This document shows, one piece after another, positions 12,870-24,800 of a stretch of DNA of 64,000 nucleotides (its first letter is position 1; each line of letters begins with the position of its first letter). This DNA comes from Manis javanica (lineage: Eukaryota; Chordata; Mammalia; Pholidota; Manidae). The stretch spans positions 34,686,501 through 34,750,500 of the forward strand of contig NC_133157.1 of the NCBI RefSeq assembly GCF_040802235.1, read 5' to 3'. The translations under genes were made by a program, and so were the position numbers. The notes under the pieces are model-generated. The model was not told the DNA's origin and searched no databases. It saw only the letters and a list, made by a program, of their open reading frames with translations.

Positions 12870-15800
12870 CTGCAGGGGGCAGGTGGGGGACAGGGGAACA
12901 GGTTAGTTAGCAGAGCCTGGAGAAAGCTGTTTCAAGGGATTCTGGAACACCCGCACCATCTTGCTGGGCTTGGAAAAGCTTGATCTTCACAGACACCCAT
13001 CAAAGGAAGGAGACACAAAACACCCAACAGTCTGACTTCCCGTTTCACGGTCTCCTAGAGACCATGCCAAAGCCACGTGACCCCAGAGGTTAGGATGCCA
13101 CCTACCTGGCACCTGCCTCCACCCCTTCCCCCAGGCCCTACTCTTTGAGGTCACCAGGGACCTCCATGTTTCTCCCAAGCGGTCACTTTTGTCTCCATCT
13201 TACTTGACTCTCAGAAACATTTAATAAGTCGCCTCCTCCCCTATTCAAAGCACTCTCCTCTGGTGGTTTCCCTTACTCCTTCTCACTGCCTCTTCCTCCT
13301 CTTCCATCCCACTTGTAAAGGCTCGAGGGCCTGCACTTCCCAAGGCCCAGTCCTGGGTTCCTTTCCTGTTGCACTCTTTAGGCAGTCTGATCTTTCCCTG
13401 GCTCCCAAATTTATTTCTTCTCTGTGTTCCAGACAAAACTACTTCCTTCACATTTCCACTTAGATGACTCACAGCCATCTCAAATTCAACCTATCCAAAC
13501 TTCCCCCTTGACTTTGGTCCCTCCAGGGCTACTGCCCACCTCTCCTCCCTTTCCCCTTAAAGGTGCCCCTGTGCACACAGCCCCAGGGGTTGGTCTGCAG
13601 TCCTCCTCCTCCCTCACTTTCCCCCACAACAACCCATCATTCAATCCTGAAGAATCTAACTCCAAAATACATCTCCAGTCCATACATTCACCAAACCTTA
13701 GTCCCAACCACGGACTTTTCTCACTTGGACCACTGCTCTGGCCCTCGAATGGTTCTCTGGCATCCACCTTTGCCTCCTCCAAGTCATTTTCTACTTAAGT
13801 AGCCAGAGTGATCATTTTGAGACAACAGTAATACCTGTCTACTTCTCTGCTTTAAAATCCTTCAGTTGCTTCCAACTGCACTAGAATGAAAGTGAATACT
13901 CTGGTGGCCTTCTTTCCATTCCCTGAACACATCAGGTTATTTCCCGCCGTGAAGCCCCTGAATACAGCTGGTCACGAAGTGGAACGCTCATCCGATGACC
14001 AGCATCTTCTTCTCCCTTAGGGCTCAGCCTACATGTCACTTGTTCAGAGAAGCCTTTCATAACCACCCATTCCCTGAATACCTCCTCCCAAGATCATCTT
14101 ATCACACCCTGTTTTTTTATACCACTCTATTTGCAATGATACATGTGTTTGATTACTTGCTTGGCTCCTTCACTAAACTGAGCCCTATATGGGCAGGAGC
14201 CAAACTGCTTTATTGCCCCCAAGTCTACCCAGTACCTTGGCACAGCCTGGCATGTGAAAGTGGGAAATCAACTTTTGTCAAATGAATGAGCGGAATAAAT
14301 GAGTGAATGGCTGAGTCAATGAATGAAAGGCATATGGAAGAACCATCTTGGACTCAGGTTCTGCCCTCACCAGATGTGCAGGACTTCTATGTTTTGAGTT
14401 CTTTGAGACCTTGACAAGTCAGAGCTTCCTTTAATTTCCTCTGCTCTGAGCCAAATAGCCCAGTTCCTTCTCAAGCTGCTGCTTCACCTTCCAGACCCTT
14501 CTGGCTTGCTGAAGCTCCTCAGCATCAGTGTCCCACTGCTCAAGCTGCCTGCCCCTCACTCACTGGTTCTTTCAAGCTACTAACATAGCTCAGCCTCCAC
14601 TCCCCTCCTGCTTTGGGGTCACAGAGTTGATGCTGTAAGGTACTCTTTGTTTGGTGACCATAATCCTTCTTATCTCCTGGGAGCAGAGGTTAGGAATTCA
14701 TTTCTCCCACCTTTACTGTTAAGGATTCACAGAGACCCTCTGACAGGTCAATACTTAACTTCCATTTCACTGGATGGCACTCTTTTGCTAGAACAACCCT
14801 GGGGAAACCATGTTTTCCCCCTGACGCAGGCACTACATCTGTCTTACAGAAACCGTACCTCTAGCATTTAGCACTAAGCTTGGCACATGGTAGATGCTCA
14901 GTAATATCTCATGAAGAATGGAAGAAGCAGAGGGAGGGAGGAAAATCACAATCAGAATAGCTTAACCACCCAGTGGGATGCTTCCCACTGGGTGGTTAAG
15001 AAAGAGGGTAACTACTTTACATCCGTCAGGCTGGATATTTTTTTAATAGAATATAACAAATGTTGGTGAGGACAGAAAGTGGAACCCCTGTGCGCTGCTT
15101 ATGGAATGTTAAATGGCACAGCCACCGTGGCAGACAGGACGGTAGTTCCTCTGAAAACTGAATACAGAATTGATATGATCCAGAATTTCCACTTCTAGGT
15201 ATACACCCCAAAAAACTGAAAGCAGGGACTCAGATATTTGTACATAAATGTTCATAGCATCATTATTTATAATAGCCAAAAGGGGAAAAAATCCAAATGT
15301 TCATTGATAGAGCGACAGAGAAACAAAATGTGGCATATACATCAAAGAAATATTATTCAGCCTAAAAAGGAATTCTGACACACAGTATAACCTGGATGGA
15401 AACCTGAAAACATTATACTGAGATGAGCCAGACACAAAAGGGCGAATAGTGTATGATTCTACTTCTAAAAGTTACCTAGAATAGTCAAAATCAGAGAAAC
15501 AGAAAGTAGAACAGTAGGAGAGGGATGGGAGTTATTGTACAGTGGGTACAGAGCTTCAGTTTGGGATGATTACAAAGTTCTGGAGATGGTGGTGATGTTT
15601 GCACAATAATGGAAATGTACTTAATTACTTAATTCCACTGAACTGTATACTTAAAAATGATTTAAAATGGTAAATTTTATGTTAAGTATATTTTACTGCA
15701 AAATTAAAGAAGGAAACAAAAGGAGGAAGGAGGGAAGCAAGGAGTGGAGAGAGGGAGGCTGTATCCTCACTCTTCCTACCCAGGAGACAAAGTTGGCATT

Positions 15801-18800
15801 TCCCATTGTGTCTTGTAATATGGGAAGGACTGAATAAATGCTCACAGATCAAACTGTGGGGTTTTTTCCCTACAGATAAACTTCATTTTTATAATTTTTA
15901 AATAGTTTTTGTCTACATCCATAGGACTTGACATTACTAAATTCTTTATGAAAATAACCAAACATAAACACTTATCAGTAGAGCTGCTGTGATATGATCA
16001 GAGCAGGCAAGCAAACCCTCATTACAATCATGCACTTCATCACTTGCTCTTAAGCTTGTATTAGCTGCTGCCCATTAACTCTGTCCCCTCAGAAGAGAGA
16101 AACACTTCTTGCCAACTCACCCTGGTCCCTGGACCTCTGAGTCTCAGCCCCAGGCTTCCTGCAGCTTTGCCAGGTGCCACTGGTCTCAAAGGCTCTCTTT
16201 TCACTAAGGCTCAAGCCCTTCTACATATAAGCCTTTTCTCTCGAGATTATACACTTTGGCCATTGACCCACCCATGCTCTCCGCTGCCCAGACAAGGAAG
16301 AGCTGCTGTTTGCCCGCTGGTTGCCAAGAAAATGATTACAGACACAACGTGCACACCGGAAGTGTGAAAGCCTCTGGAGGCCCTTTGCAAAGAGATGAGA
16401 CAAAGTAATCTTTCTTCTGGTGGGGGAGGTTTCTGTCTATGCAGAGATAATTATGGATGGGTATTTAGAGATGGATTGAAGGATACAACTTCCCTAGCAA
16501 CCATCAGATACACACTAACTCTAACTCTGAACTACTAACAGAACTTCCTTCTTAAGGGATCACATCCTCCTTCCTGCTATGGACTGCAACTGCCTGGAAC
16601 AGATATTTGAAAAACACATTAAAAGTTACAGTATATGCTTGCAAGGGAATCATACATGACGGTGAGAAAGAATGCCACAACTCTTTCTGTGCTGACATGG
16701 AGCAGTATTTAACAATGAATGTGCGGTGTGACAGAAGCCAAGTGCAACACAGATCTTCCATCTGACACCAGAGTATAAACAACAGAAAAAGAGAACCTCT
16801 TTATACAAATGCTGGTAGGAGCTCAGCATAGCTCTAGAGTGATACAAGAGAAACTGGTGTCATTGGTTGGGAGGAAAGTACTGGAGGCCAGGGAGGGAAG
16901 GAAGAAATTTCACCTTATACAGCATGCAAGTATCACGTCTTCTAATGCTTATTCAGAATAAATAAATAAACAAATCTGCTCATTAAGATAGAACATAACA
17001 AGGAATTGCAAGAAACTGTCTTTTTCCACTCAGCACATAGTATAAAACTGTGTCATTCACAAGATGCTGAGCCAGAGTGTGGGGGGACAGATCATAGGAT
17101 ATTCAGAAGCCCTTTCACCTGTAACATGGACTCAGGCTGGGGAATCCCTGAATAGTGGTGCGACAAGCGGCAGCTCAGGGGAAGGCCGAGGCAGGGGAGA
17201 TGGCTCTAAGGATCTTTAAGGATCTAGTGATCATAACACCATCCAAAGCTGTGTTCTCCTCTTAGGATCAGGCTCTGTCTGTCCCCAAGCATTGCCCACT
17301 GCCATCTGGGATGGCATGGGGCTAGTTGTTCTGGGTTTTCCTCTTCAGGGGTGGGAGAAGTGGGGCAATAGGTGGGACAGGTTGTCAGTGATCATGGAAA
17401 GTTGAGTCCTACCCCCAACTCTGACACTTCCCATTTTGGAGCAAGAGCCATGGAAAAAGCATCAGACTGAGGAGAGAAAGTATAAGATTAGTCTTTTCCC
17501 CCTTCTGGGCCCCAGTTCCCTCCTCTGTAAAATGGGTGGAATAAAGCCCTCCCTTCAAATGGCGATGCAAGGCTTATGAGGCCATGATTTGGAGGCGCTT
17601 TGTAACTGTTAGGGGTGCGCACATGAGCAACACTAGTAACTTGCTCTGACGCATGTCCAGTTGCTAGTGAATCTTGCTCATGCGAAAAGCAAATTCAGAT
17701 GCTGTGAAAGAAAATGTCTCCTGGACACGGATCTTTATGAAAAGAAGACAAGGTTCTGCCTACACACCCCTAATCACTGGTATGAAGTTCTTAGTGTGCC
17801 TCCCTGACCCCTCAGATTTAATTGCCATAGAGCCAGGACCCTGAAAGAGGCCTTCTTATTCCCAGCCTGGAGAGCTGAGAGGAGACATGCCCCAGTGGAT
17901 GATTCTACCTCTGCCATCACAGCTCTGCCCACACACTTGCAGAAGTCCTGCCCAAAGGGTGAGCGGAAACCACAGGAAATGGTGACTGGCTCGGAGAACA
18001 TGTCACTTTCTGCCTCTGAACAATCATCCAGGGGGTGGGAGGCTATAGGTGGCTCCACCCTGGGTGGGGTGGGGTGGAGTAGAGGAATGGGGGTGGGGGG
18101 AGAACACCCTTCCCAGTTTCCTGGGTGCCTTCTGGTCAGAGAAATTTACAGCCCCTTCCAACCCATCCTGGCCCCAGGTGGCTCTGAGCAGGTTTTGAGG
18201 AAAAGACAGGAGCCTAGTGAGGGGTGGGATGAAGCCCAGAACTCAGAGCTGCTTTGGTAAGCTAAATGTTACTGCTCACTGTGGAGGCCTCTGAGAAAGG
18301 CTACGTGACCTCACAGCTGGCTCCTCCTTGCCTCTAAATACCAGTTCTCAGAATGTCCCATGGGGGACAGCGCCTTGTTCCTCTCCGTCGGAGACACTGA
18401 AGGACAGCAAGTTGACCCAAGATCACATAAGTGAGGGTGTCCAAGCTGAGACTAGACCCAGATTCAGATGCTGTGAAAGAAAATGTCTCCTGGACACAGA
18501 TCTTGATGAAAAGAAGACAAGGTTCTGCCTACACACCCCTAATCACTGGTAGGAAGTTCTTACTGTTCCTCCCTGACCCCTCAGATTTAATTGCCATAGA
18601 GCCAGGACCCTGGCTCACCCCTTCAGCAGCCAAGCTCACCAGAACCACAAACTAGAGCATAAAGATGAAAGCAGAATGCCTGGGAGGCTGTGATGCGTGG
18701 GAAGCATGGCAGGGAGGATGTGGGGTGCCAAGGGAGTTCAGACCAGGAGGGTGAGCAGCTGGGCCCTTTTCCTGATGGCCCCAGGAAGCCATTGTTTGCA

Positions 18801-21800
18801 GTTTAATCCAGAGAGCAACAGGAGTAGAGAGGGTTTTAGAATAGTCTAGCTGCTGGGGAGCAGGCTGTTTGGCAGGAGCAAGACTAGAAGTAGGATGCCT
18901 GGTGAAAAGTCTGAGGTACCCCCTCTGGAAGGAAGCACTCAGCAGCTTTTAACTCTGCAGCCTTCTCAGGACAGACCCCAGTCATGTGCAGAACTCTGAG
19001 CTGGTGGGGCAGGAATCAGCAGCTCCAGTGCTCTTCGATGGAGGGTGAGTGTGTGTTGGGAAAGGTGATGGGGAGGAGAGTTTTGCCCTTTAGGCAAAGT
19101 CAAACCAGAGAAATATGGAAGAGGTAAAACAGGAGGGAAATGATTGATTTTCAGAGTGTTAGCCTCTTTCTGAAATCGGACCCCTGACCTGCAACCCTGC
19201 CCAGGGCCTGGCCACTCACCAGTCCCAGAGGTGAAGCCAGGTTGCTGGAAGTTGTAGCTCTTGATTTCACTGTACCATCTATCAGCCACCTCCTTTCCTG
19301 CATGGAAAAGACACTGTTTAAAACTTGGGAGCCAAGATCAAGCCAGTCCCTATTCCTTCCATCTTGGCCATTAACCCCGAACCACCTCTCCCACAAGTCC
19401 AAGTCTGACAATGAGCTGAAACAGGGACTCCTGTCCCCGAGCATATCCAGGGCGAAGAGAGGGTCTAGTTGGGAGTTGGGAGAGGCCTGGCCGGGGCTCA
19501 GGGGGGCCTGCATCTGTGTCCCTGCCCTGCCCCTAATTCACTGTGTAATCCTCGGCAAGGCTTTCCCCTCTCTGAGCCTCTGTACAAGAGGGTTGAATAC
19601 AACATATGGCAAGGGCTTCTAATGATGCGCCGAGTGTCAGGGAGACTCCAACCTCACCCCACGCCAAGGCTGGTTCCTGAAATAATCCACAGGAGAAAAG
19701 CAACTGGGCTGGTGGGCCAGGGTCTGCACTGCAGGCAGAAGGTTCCTCACCTGGAAGGCCCACTGGGAACCTGCAGCATTGCCCTGAGACATCTCAAGGC
19801 CGGAGCTAGAGCCTGGGACCTCGGAAAACTGAGTGGTGAACTTTAATGTGTGCACGATCTGTCTGAGGCTCTGTTAAAATGCAGACTCTGTCTTCAGTAG
19901 GTCAGGGGTGGAGCCTGTGAGTCTGCATTTCTAACAGGTTCCTAGATGATGCCACTGGTCCATGGACCACACATTGAGTAGCAAGGCCTTAAAGAACAGA
20001 GGCTACATGCTGGCCTCATCTGGGGTATATTTAAAAATCCCTGATGCCTCGGGCCTGCCACAGACTGATTGTATCATGTCTCTGGAGGAAAGAACTAGGC
20101 ATTGGCATGTTTTAAAAGCTCTTCAAAAGATCCCAGTGAGCAGCCAGAGTGGGGAACCACTGCCTGAGAGCCTGCCTACCCAGCCCCCTCTCTAGAGACG
20201 GGGAAAACGGCCCGAGAGGGTAGTGATTTACTCAGGGCGCCACAGGGAGTCAGCACAAGGCCAGGATGGAGCCGTGTCTCCTGCTGGTCTTTTCCCATTC
20301 CTTCCCTTCTCCCTGGGGCTCCTGCCTTCCCCAGGAGCATGCACACGCCTCTCCTGGAGGGCTGCTGAGCTGGGGAATACATGAGGACGGGAGGGCCTCC
20401 CCTGGGAACTCCCAGGAATGCGAGGCCTGGGGAGGGAGAGGCGCTCTCCCGCGGGGTCTGGAGGAAGCTTCCGAGGGCGAGGCAGTGCTCGCCAGCATTT
20501 TTCCTAAAAAGCCACGACAGCCCAGTCAGAGCCAGGGAGCTCAGGAATGCTCAGTCGGTGTGGCTGGGATCGCCATTCCAGGCTGTGACCTCTGAGAGAG
20601 GAATTGTCTTTCCCATTATTATTATTTCTTTTACATGGAAAAAGCTCTATTGCATTTTTCTGATAAAAATAGAGACACCAGCACTGTAAAAAAAAACAAT
20701 ACACACACACACATATTTATCATGATAGTAACATTCTTCTGTAGTTAGGGATACTTCAGTGCCCACGGGCTCAGGCTGAGACTGCACAGAAACGGTCTGT
20801 CTCCCCCACCCCCTCCTCAGCTGGAAGCTCTTCCAAAGGAGGGGGGAGGCGGGCAGTCTGACTCATCTCTGTGTCCCTGACACCAGCACAGGCCTGGCGC
20901 TGAGCCTGCATCAGAGACCTAGTGGTGAACTGCAGTCAGCCCCCGGGAGCAGACAGGAAGCTGGGGGTTCCTTTCCCTTTCTGGGCCTGTGGCTGCACCA
21001 CAGAGGGCGCTGAGGCCGGCAGGGGCCTGATCGGTGGGCGTCCTGGGCCTGGCTCAGGCAGAGGGGAGGGGGGCTAAGAACATGACCCACCTGTTTGATC
21101 ATAGGATGCCCACGCCAGATTCTCTCCACACTGGCCGCGACTGGACTCTGGGCTGTGCTTGAGGATCCTCGTGCTGGCCAGGGCCTCCGAATACCTACCA
21201 GAGTCCATGGTGTTTCCTCTGGGTGGGAGCAGCCCAGGGAAGCCCCAAAGAATAAGCCCTAGCCTGGTGTGGCTCAACTTCCTTCTGCACCCCCGGCTCG
21301 CTGAGGAAATCAGGAGCACATCGGCATCTCTTCTGAGCATCGCCTCCCCCAAGGGCCCCATTTTACAGAGAGGCAAACTGAGGCCCACAGGCCCAAAGGG
21401 ATGCCTAGGTGAGTGGGAGAGTAGTTATTCGAGTCTGGCTTCATCTGCCTGCAGCCGCCCCCAACTCCCTCCATGACTGCGGCAGCAGTACCGTGAGGGG
21501 CCCGAGTCACTATGGGGCACTGAGGGGACTCACTGCTGAGCCTCCTGGTTGAGCTTCTTGCAGAGCTTCAGCGGGGGGACGCCATGCCGCTGCCGGTACT
21601 CGTTGTGAGCCTTCAGGACCTCATTATTGAACTGCTTGGAAGCTGCAATGATTTCAAAATGGAGACTATCTCAGTGCAGAGAAAAGACTCCTGAAAGTAA
21701 GACGGCAGGCTTCAGAGTAATTGCCAGCTCAAGCCTCAGGCCACACGGACAGGCTGCTGTCCCCTTTCACCCCAGCCAAACGGGCAACCATGATATTCTG

Positions 21801-24800
21801 CTCCACACCTTCTCATCCTGTCTCCACGCATGAAGTCACCTTCCACATCTCTGCAAACCTACACCTCATGGGCTCTGTGGGCCTCCCAGCCCTGTCAGCA
21901 ATGTGGGTCTGTATCTAAGGCAATGGGAAGTGGAGGAACGGGAACAGGGGCATATGCTGATGAGATCTGTGTTTCTGAAAGACCCTGCTGGCTGCCCAGT
22001 GGAGGACGGGCTAGAAGTGCACAGCAGATGGTGGGAGGCTGGACAGTGAGCAACAGGACTTCTGAAAGAAAATGTTTGAAGGAGACTGCATCTCAGACTG
22101 GACCTATTGTGTGTGGTGGGGCCTGGGAATGGCTGGAGGTAGGAGCCCGGAGAGAACGGGCCTGGCTGTGGTGCAGGGGGGCCTTGCACCCATCTGTTGA
22201 AACCAAGAACACAGAGGGACAGATAAAGAAAAGAGGACCAGGGAAGGACAGCACTGGAGAGGTGGGGTGAGGGGGGAGTGTAGGAAAGCCCACGGTTGTG
22301 TTGAGGGGCAGGCTGTGATTAGCTGGCCCAGGGCTGCAGTGAGGGAAGAGATACAGCCCGTGCCTAACTGAGGCAAGACCTCAGAAAGGGCCAGGTCAAG
22401 GGGCCTGGAGTTAAGGAGAGAGGAAGTGAGAGAAGCCAAGGGTAGGCAGGTCACAGTGGACAGAAGCAACACCAATTTGGATCTGAAATGGAAGCCCAGA
22501 CATTCCACATCCTCCATCCACCTGTTGGTTCACCGTCATTTCAGCAGCAGCGTGCATCCACCCATCATCCAAACATCCGGTCATCTGCTGAGCACCTCCT
22601 CTGTACCAGGCCCCGCCCTGTGTGCAAGGGGGCCAGGGACAAGTCACCAGGTCCTGCCCTCAAGGAGCTCACACAGGGAAGGGACAAAGCTTTGCAAATG
22701 GACACTAGCAAACGTGCGACAGGGCCAAGGTGCAGGCAAACGGGGGCACAGGTCAAGAGGAAGTTGGAGAAAAGCAACCCAACCTGGCCTGAAGGATCAG
22801 GAAGGTGGCCCTGATATGAGGCCCAGAGATGTCTGGGCAGGAGCTGGCCAGGCTGAGACCGTGACGGCCCTGGATGCCAGCCCTCGGGGTCTGGGGGTCT
22901 CTGTGGGAATGGGGGTGCCTGAGACAACTTATGAGTGGGGGCCACAGAGGGCCTCTAAACTGAGCTGGCCCCAGTGGGAGCCTGCCTGTCCCTGAGGCCT
23001 TGCCATGGGCAGCGAGGGTACAAACTGGAGGCTGGCCGAACACCACTCCTCCCGCCGTCCTGGGCCAGCCTTCTCCTCTGCTGTCTTCCAACCCCAGGCT
23101 GAGGAGATGACCCGACGGGGGTACCCTTCCCCTCCCGCAGTCAGATCCCCTGCCCCTCAGCCCTTCAAGTCACACCCCACAGCGGCCTGTGAGGGGAGAT
23201 GGGGTGGAGGAAGGAGACCCAGGCCTCCCCTCAGGGGACTTTAGGCTACAAGGGGCAAAGGTACCTGCAGGCCTAACAACAATGGTCAAGCTGTCCAAGG
23301 GGTTTCTGGTCAACTGAAGAGTGAGTGGTGCTGACCTCGAATACTGTGGGGTCAGCGGAGCAGTCCAGTGAGGCCAAGTCAAGGTAACGTGGAGTGGGAC
23401 AAGGATGGGTAGGGGGCACTGAATGCCAGGACTTCAGAGGTTTTGGTTGTTGGGCAGGAATAAGGAGATGTTGCGAACCAAGGCAAGGAGGGGAAAAAAT
23501 GTGGCGATGGTAGCTGGTCACAAGGTGGAAGGCAGAGCTACAATCTAAAGTCCAAATCTCTGAGGCCGAGAGCTGGACCAAGCCTTTGGTTTGAAAGACA
23601 AAGTTTTGTGGGTTTATTAGAGGGAGAGGTAAACAGGTACTGGTTAAAAGCATAGAGTTTCAGATTTACAAGACAGAGAAGTTCTGGAGATCTGTTTTGC
23701 AACAATGTGAATATTCTCGACACTACTGAACTGTATACTTAAAAATGGCCAAGGTGGTCAATTTTATGTCAAGTACTTTATAATAATAATAAAAGAAAAT
23801 TTGGGCTTTTAGTATGTTAATGTGGTATTTGGAATAATGGAGTCACAAAGATTTGTTTTACTATCTCAATTAGAAATGGTGGAAGGCAGAGCAACTCGAG
23901 AGAATCAAACTGGGGTCTCGTTGACAATATGCTAAGGAGACAGCAGAGTGGCATGGTTGCCAGAAACCTGCAGGCTTCTGGGTGATGCACTCCAGGCCCT
24001 GCACGAGTCCGTGCCCAGCTGGAATGCCTCACCCAGGCCGGCCCCAGCCTTATGTGAGAGGCGGCGACAGTCAAACACAGTGATGAGGTGGAGAAGGGGC
24101 TGGAAATGGGTCTTACAAGGAATGGGTCAAGTACTGGGTATGTTCATCCTGGAGAAGATCACACTTCGGAAGACACTGTGGAGGCCTGGAGGCCCCTGGT
24201 GCATTCTGGGGCCCCAGAGGGCAAAGTTGGGACCAGTAGGTGGAAAGGGGAGGATGACAGATTTCAGCTCACTCAAATGAAGATCTTTCCCTCAACCAAA
24301 GCCTTCTGAAGATTGACAGGGCTACCTCACAAGGTCGTGAGCTCTCTGGCACCAGGGAATACAAGCAGGTGTCTCCTCTCAAAAGGATTCAGGCCCTGGA
24401 GGCCCAGTCAGATGAGTTTCAAGTCCCTTCCAATCCCAAAGTTCTACAAGGTCCCATCAGGGTAGGATGAAAGGATGCAAGACAAACAACTGAGCCCAGA
24501 CTTCAGGAACTCACAGCTTTTGTAAGGAGACAGTATCAAAACAAGTGTGATTATTTGCAATTGCAAAAAAATACAAACAACTCAGTGGCTATTAATATGG
24601 AACTGGTTAAATAAATGAAGGTACAACCATACAATGAAAATAAATACAGTAATTTTTTTAATTCTATGTTATTGAGAAAGTCCTTAGTATAAATTGTTAA
24701 GAAAGCAAGAAACAGAATTTCCACTTGGGTAAAAAAAAAGAATTATTCACACATTTATATATTCAAGGAAAACTTCTGGAAAGAGTCTCAAAAATATTAC

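Noticed and set aside
22426-22995. 189-codon plus-strand frame
   Set aside because: Sits over an L2 relic inside GLIPR2 intron 1; no recognisable protein.
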